From Streptomyces sp. NBC_00557 (GTDB lineage Bacteria; Actinomycetota; Actinomycetes; Streptomycetales; Streptomycetaceae), in contig NZ_CP107796.1 of NCBI RefSeq assembly GCF_036345995.1, positions 8,246,001 through 8,310,000 on the forward strand: 64,000 nt of DNA. The letters run 5' to 3'. How positions within the stretch are numbered: the first letter of the stretch is position 1; the number at the start of each line of letters is the position of its first letter. Positions 61,403 through 64,000 of the stretch are shown here, in pieces. A program made the translations under genes and the position numbers. Under the pieces are notes generated by a model. It had not been told where the DNA came from. It saw nothing but the letters and a program-made list of their open reading frames with translations, and searched no databases.

Positions 61403-62184
61403 CCGGCCCCAGGGTCGCCGTGGTCACCGGCGCCGCCCGGGGCATCGGGGCGGCGACCGTGGCCGCGCTGGCCCGCGGCGGCTGGGCGGTGGTCGCCGTG
61501 GACCGCTGCGCCGACGACCCCGACGTGCCCTACCCCCTGGCCGGGCCCGCGCAACTCGACGCCCTGGACCGCGAGTTCCCGCTGGTCCGCACGATGCGCG
61601 CCGACGTCCGCGACGAGGCCGCGCTGCACACCGCCGTCGAGACGGCCGAGCGCGAGTTCGGCGGTCTCGACGCCGCCGTGGCCGCGGCGGCCGTCATGCT
61701 CGGCGGCGGCCCGGTGTGGGAACAGACCGACACGCAGTGGCGCACGCTGCTCGACGTGGACGTCATGGGCGTCGCCCACCTCGCCCGCGCGGCCGTACCC
61801 GCTCTGCTGCGCCGGCCGCGGCCCCGCACCGGGCGGTTCGTCGCACTCGCCTCGGCCGCCGCGCATCGCGGGCTGTGGGGACTCGGCGCCTACTGCGCCG
61901 CCAAGCACGCCGTGGTCGGCCTGGTCCGCGGCCTGGCCTGCGACCTGCGGGACACCGGCGTGAACGCGGTCGCGGTGTCACCGGGCTCGACGCGCACGGA
62001 CATGCTGCGGGCCACGGCCGACCTCTACGAGCTGCCGGAGGTCGACAAGCTCGCCGAACAGCAGCTCACCGGACGCCCTCTGGAACCCGAGGAGGTGGCC
62101 GCCGTGGTCACCTGGGCCTGCTCCGCCGACTCCTTGGCCGTCACCGGTTCCGTACTGCACGCGGACGGAGGTTTCACCGCATGA
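61399..62184 (+). CDS. mycofactocin-coupled SDR oxidoreductase
   Basis: 261 residues; ATG 61399 overlaps the mftE stop. Classical SDR: TGAARGIG at the N-terminus, catalytic Ser in LASAAAHRGLWGLGAYCAAK (with Tyr and Lys), and VSPGSTRTDML. Between beta-2 and alpha-3 it carries the insert VDRCADDPDVPYPLAGPAQL, the kind of insertion known for mycofactocin-coupled SDRs, which hold NAD tightly and pass electrons to mycofactocin. Encoded inside the mft operon, between mftE and mftF. The alcohol substrate is unknown. Confidence 0.92.
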   Translation: MTGPRVAVVTGAARGIGAATVAALARGGWAVVAVDRCADDPDVPYPLAGPAQLDALDREFPLVRTMRADVRDEAALHTAVETAEREFGGLDAAVAAAAVMLGGGPVWEQTDTQWRTLLDVDVMGVAHLARAAVPALLRRPRPRTGRFVALASAAAHRGLWGLGAYCAAKHAVVGLVRGLACDLRDTGVNAVAVSPGSTRTDMLRATADLYELPEVDKLAEQQLTGRPLEPEEVAAVVTWACSADSLAVTGSVLHADGGFTA

Positions 62185-63677
62185 CACTCGAACGGCTCCC
62201 CGGGACGTTCGCGGCATCCGCGCCGGGCAGCCGGCTCGCCGCCCCCGCGCACGTCACCCTGCCCGACGGGTTCACGGTCGAACTCGCCGCCGGGACGCAC
62301 CGGTCGAGGGACGGCCGGCTCATGGTCGGCGGTTCACCACTGCGGCTGGTCAGAGTGACCGCCGCGGCCGTCCGCCGGCTCGGTGAGGGCCGGTTCACCG
62401 TGACCGACCCGGCGAGCGCCGCGCTCGCCCGGCGGCTCCTGGACGCCGGCCTCGCGCATCCGCGCCTCGCCCCGGCACCCGTCGGCGACACCACCGTCGT
62501 CATCCCCGTCCGGGACCGCGCCGACCAGCTCGACCGGCTGCTGAGCGCCCTGCGCGCCGATCCGGAGACCACGGACCTGCCGGTGCTGGTCGTGGACGAC
62601 GGCTCCGACGACCCCGCCGCCGTGTCCGCCGTGGCCGGCCGGCACGGCGCACGGCTGCTGTCCCACCCGAGCAACCGGGGCCCGGCGGCGGCCCGCAACA
62701 CCGGGCTGCGTCACGCCCGTACCCGCTACGTGGCGTTCTGCGACTCCGACGTCGTGCCGGAACCCGGATGGCTCGCCGCCCTGCTGGCGCAGTTCGCCGA
62801 CCCCGCCCTGGCGCTCGCCGCGCCACGGGTGACCGCACTGCCCGTGTCCGTTCCCGGGCTGCTGGACCGGTACGAGGAGATCCGCTCGCCGCTGGACATG
62901 GGCGCGGCAGAAGGACCGGTCGTGCCCGTGTCCGCGCTCTCCTACGTGCCGAGCGCGACCATCGTGGTCCGGCGTGAGGCCGTCGGCCCCGGCTTCGACG
63001 AGGCCATGCGCGTCGGCGAGGACGTCGACCTGTGCATGCGGCTGCACGAGGCCGGCTGGCGGCTGCGCTACGTCCCCTCCGCCCGCGTGGGCCACCGGCA
63101 CCGCACCGACCTGCGCAGCTGGCTGGCTCAACGGGCCGGATACGGCACGGGCGCCGCCGACCTGGCACTGCGTCACCCCGGCCGCGTGCCGCCGCTGTAC
63201 GCCGCCCCCTGGTCGCTGGCCGCCTGCGCCCTTCTGCTGCGCAGCAGGCCGGCCCCGGCGGCACTGGCCGTGGCCCTGACCGGAGCGACCGCTGTGCGCG
63301 TGGCCCGCAGGATGCCCGACGCCGACCATCCGGCCCGCGCGGGCGCCCTGCTCTCGCTCGCCGCTCTGCGCGGCACCGCCGAGCAACTGCTGCGCTGCGC
63401 CACCCGGCACCACTGGCCGCTCGCCGCCGCCGCGGCCGCCGTCGACCGCCGCGCCCGGTACGCCCTGGTCGTCGCAGCCGTGGCCGAGGGGCTGCTGGAC
63501 CACCACCGCTCGGGCAGCCCGCTCTCCCCGCTCGCCCACACGACGCTCCGTCGCCTGGACGACCTGGCCTACGGCTGGGGCGTCTGGCAGGGCGCCGTAC
63601 GCCGCAGGACCGCGGCACCGCTGAAGCCCCGTCTCGCGCTGCGCATGGTGAGCCGCTGGACCGCGGCGCGGCCGTAG
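62181..63677 (+). CDS. mftF: mycofactocin glycosyltransferase MftF
   Basis: 498 residues; ATG 62181 overlaps the SDR stop by four bases. A family-2 glycosyltransferase core follows an MftF-typical N-terminal region: TTVVIPVRDRADQLDRLLSA, VLVVDDGSDDPAAVSAVAGR, the DXD-like FCDSDVVPEPGWLAALLA, and GEDVDLCMRLHEAGWRLRYV. The C-terminal region has hydrophobic helices (SLAACALLLRSRPAPAALAV). The family adds oligomeric beta-1,4-glucose units to premycofactocin. Last gene of the operon seen; no mftG, the GMC electron-transfer partner, follows directly. Confidence 0.94.
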   Translation: MTLERLPGTFAASAPGSRLAAPAHVTLPDGFTVELAAGTHRSRDGRLMVGGSPLRLVRVTAAAVRRLGEGRFTVTDPASAALARRLLDAGLAHPRLAPAPVGDTTVVIPVRDRADQLDRLLSALRADPETTDLPVLVVDDGSDDPAAVSAVAGRHGARLLSHPSNRGPAAARNTGLRHARTRYVAFCDSDVVPEPGWLAALLAQFADPALALAAPRVTALPVSVPGLLDRYEEIRSPLDMGAAEGPVVPVSALSYVPSATIVVRREAVGPGFDEAMRVGEDVDLCMRLHEAGWRLRYVPSARVGHRHRTDLRSWLAQRAGYGTGAADLALRHPGRVPPLYAAPWSLAACALLLRSRPAPAALAVALTGATAVRVARRMPDADHPARAGALLSLAALRGTAEQLLRCATRHHWPLAAAAAAVDRRARYALVVAAVAEGLLDHHRSGSPLSPLAHTTLRRLDDLAYGWGVWQGAVRRRTAAPLKPRLALRMVSRWTAARP

Positions 63678-63781
63678 CCGTACGCCGCCGCACCAGTCGG
63701 CGCCAACCTCACGCCAACCCTGTCCGGCCACCGTGGCCGCACTCGCCCCCTGGAATCGTCCCGGCACCTTGGAGGACCCAC
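63678..63781. promoter_or_regulatory. intergenic region before acs with half-operator
   Basis: About 100 bp. It contains CCTGTCCG at 63719-63726, one arm of the palindrome found at 48104 and 57622, without a good second arm. It may be a weak operator or chance. Confidence 0.35.
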
Positions 63782-64000
63782 ATGTCTCCGCGCTCCGACC
63801 ACCGCGTCCGCCCCGACAGCCCGCCCACCGCAGCGGGCGAAGCGGTGCCCGGACAGCCCGGGCAGGCCGGTGACGACCGTCTGGCGTTCTGGGCGCGGCA
63901 GGCAGAGCGGTTGCACTGGGGCACCGAGTGGAACACGGTGCTCGACTGGTCGGACGCTCCGTTCGCCCGCTGGTTCACCGGAGGCCGGCTGAACGTGGCG
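63782..64000 (+). CDS. acs: acetyl-CoA synthetase, N-terminus (runs off window)
   Basis: The first 73 codons from ATG 63782, with GGAGGA upstream. After a low-complexity N-terminal 35 residues comes FWARQAERLHWGTEWNTVLD, then WSDAPFARWFTGGRLNVA, which is the ACAS_N domain characteristic of acetyl-CoA and propionyl-CoA synthetases (W...l.W....f.W..gG.lNv). AMP-forming acetyl-CoA synthetase would activate acetate made by the alcohol and aldehyde dehydrogenases. The catalytic part is beyond the window. Confidence 0.85.
   Translation, partial: MSPRSDHRVRPDSPPTAAGEAVPGQPGQAGDDRLAFWARQAERLHWGTEWNTVLDWSDAPFARWFTGGRLNVA

Overview
The window is very GC-rich DNA with GTG/TTG starts, strong GGAGG-type ribosome binding sites, SpoIIE phosphatases, HATPase anti-sigma-like proteins and many IS5/IS630 remnants. 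This fits a Streptomyces or close relative. The genus is inferred from gene content and style, not from a marker gene.

Region 1 (1-32.6 kb) is a patchwork that looks like a decaying accessory or arm region. It holds intact metabolic genes (NmrA-like reductase, GMC oxidoreductase + aldehyde dehydrogenase + TetR, nitronate monooxygenase) and intact hypothetical genes (SpoIIE phosphatase, CsbD, MerR-like regulator, HEAT-repeat protein, WD40-type protein, secreted proteins). Between them lie transposase remnants and broken genes: FAD-linked oxidase, CooC-like ATPase, Ku, sugar transferase, and several hypothetical genes cut by IS elements or carrying frameshifts. A tRNA-Arg(CCT)-like 3' half and short 11-bp-period repeats near 20.5 kb look like the scar of an integrative element.

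Region 2 (32.6-43 kb) is a 2,3-butanediol/acetoin catabolic cluster: butanediol dehydrogenase, an AcoR-like GAF regulator, dihydrolipoyl dehydrogenase, lipoyl synthase, AcoX, and acetoin dehydrogenase E1alpha, E1beta and E2 (acoA, acoB, acoC). Two intergenic regions carry the same element, a TTGCA-N5-TTGCA direct repeat inside a 22-bp block that matches at 20 of 22 positions. It is the best candidate for the regulator's operator.

Region 3 (43.9-64 kb) is an alcohol-to-acetyl-CoA module built around mycofactocin. In order: an ATP-binding anti-sigma-like protein, a DUF779 protein, an aldehyde dehydrogenase, a GAF regulator, an iron-type alcohol dehydrogenase, a two-component system, an acetate transporter (SatP family), a probable mycofactocin methyltransferase (mftM), a VWA protein, a MoxR ATPase with a His-rich tail, and an MDO/MNO-type alcohol dehydrogenase. 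Divergent from the last is a compact mftA-mftB-mftC-mftD-mftE-SDR-mftF operon, followed by the start of an acetyl-CoA synthetase that runs off the window. The 37-codon mftA precursor (57763-57876) ends in the family signature IDGMCGVY. A palindromic site with core CCTGTCCGATCGGACAGG occurs between the GAF regulator and the iron-type dehydrogenase, and again in variant form between the MDO gene and mftA, tying the two halves into one proposed regulon.

Taken together, regions 2 and 3 would convert two kinds of overflow products (butanediol/acetoin, and ethanol or other short alcohols) to acetyl-CoA. Each is controlled by a GAF-domain regulator in which the sigma-54 AAA+ domain of classical AcoR is absent and a winged-helix-like C-terminus takes its place.
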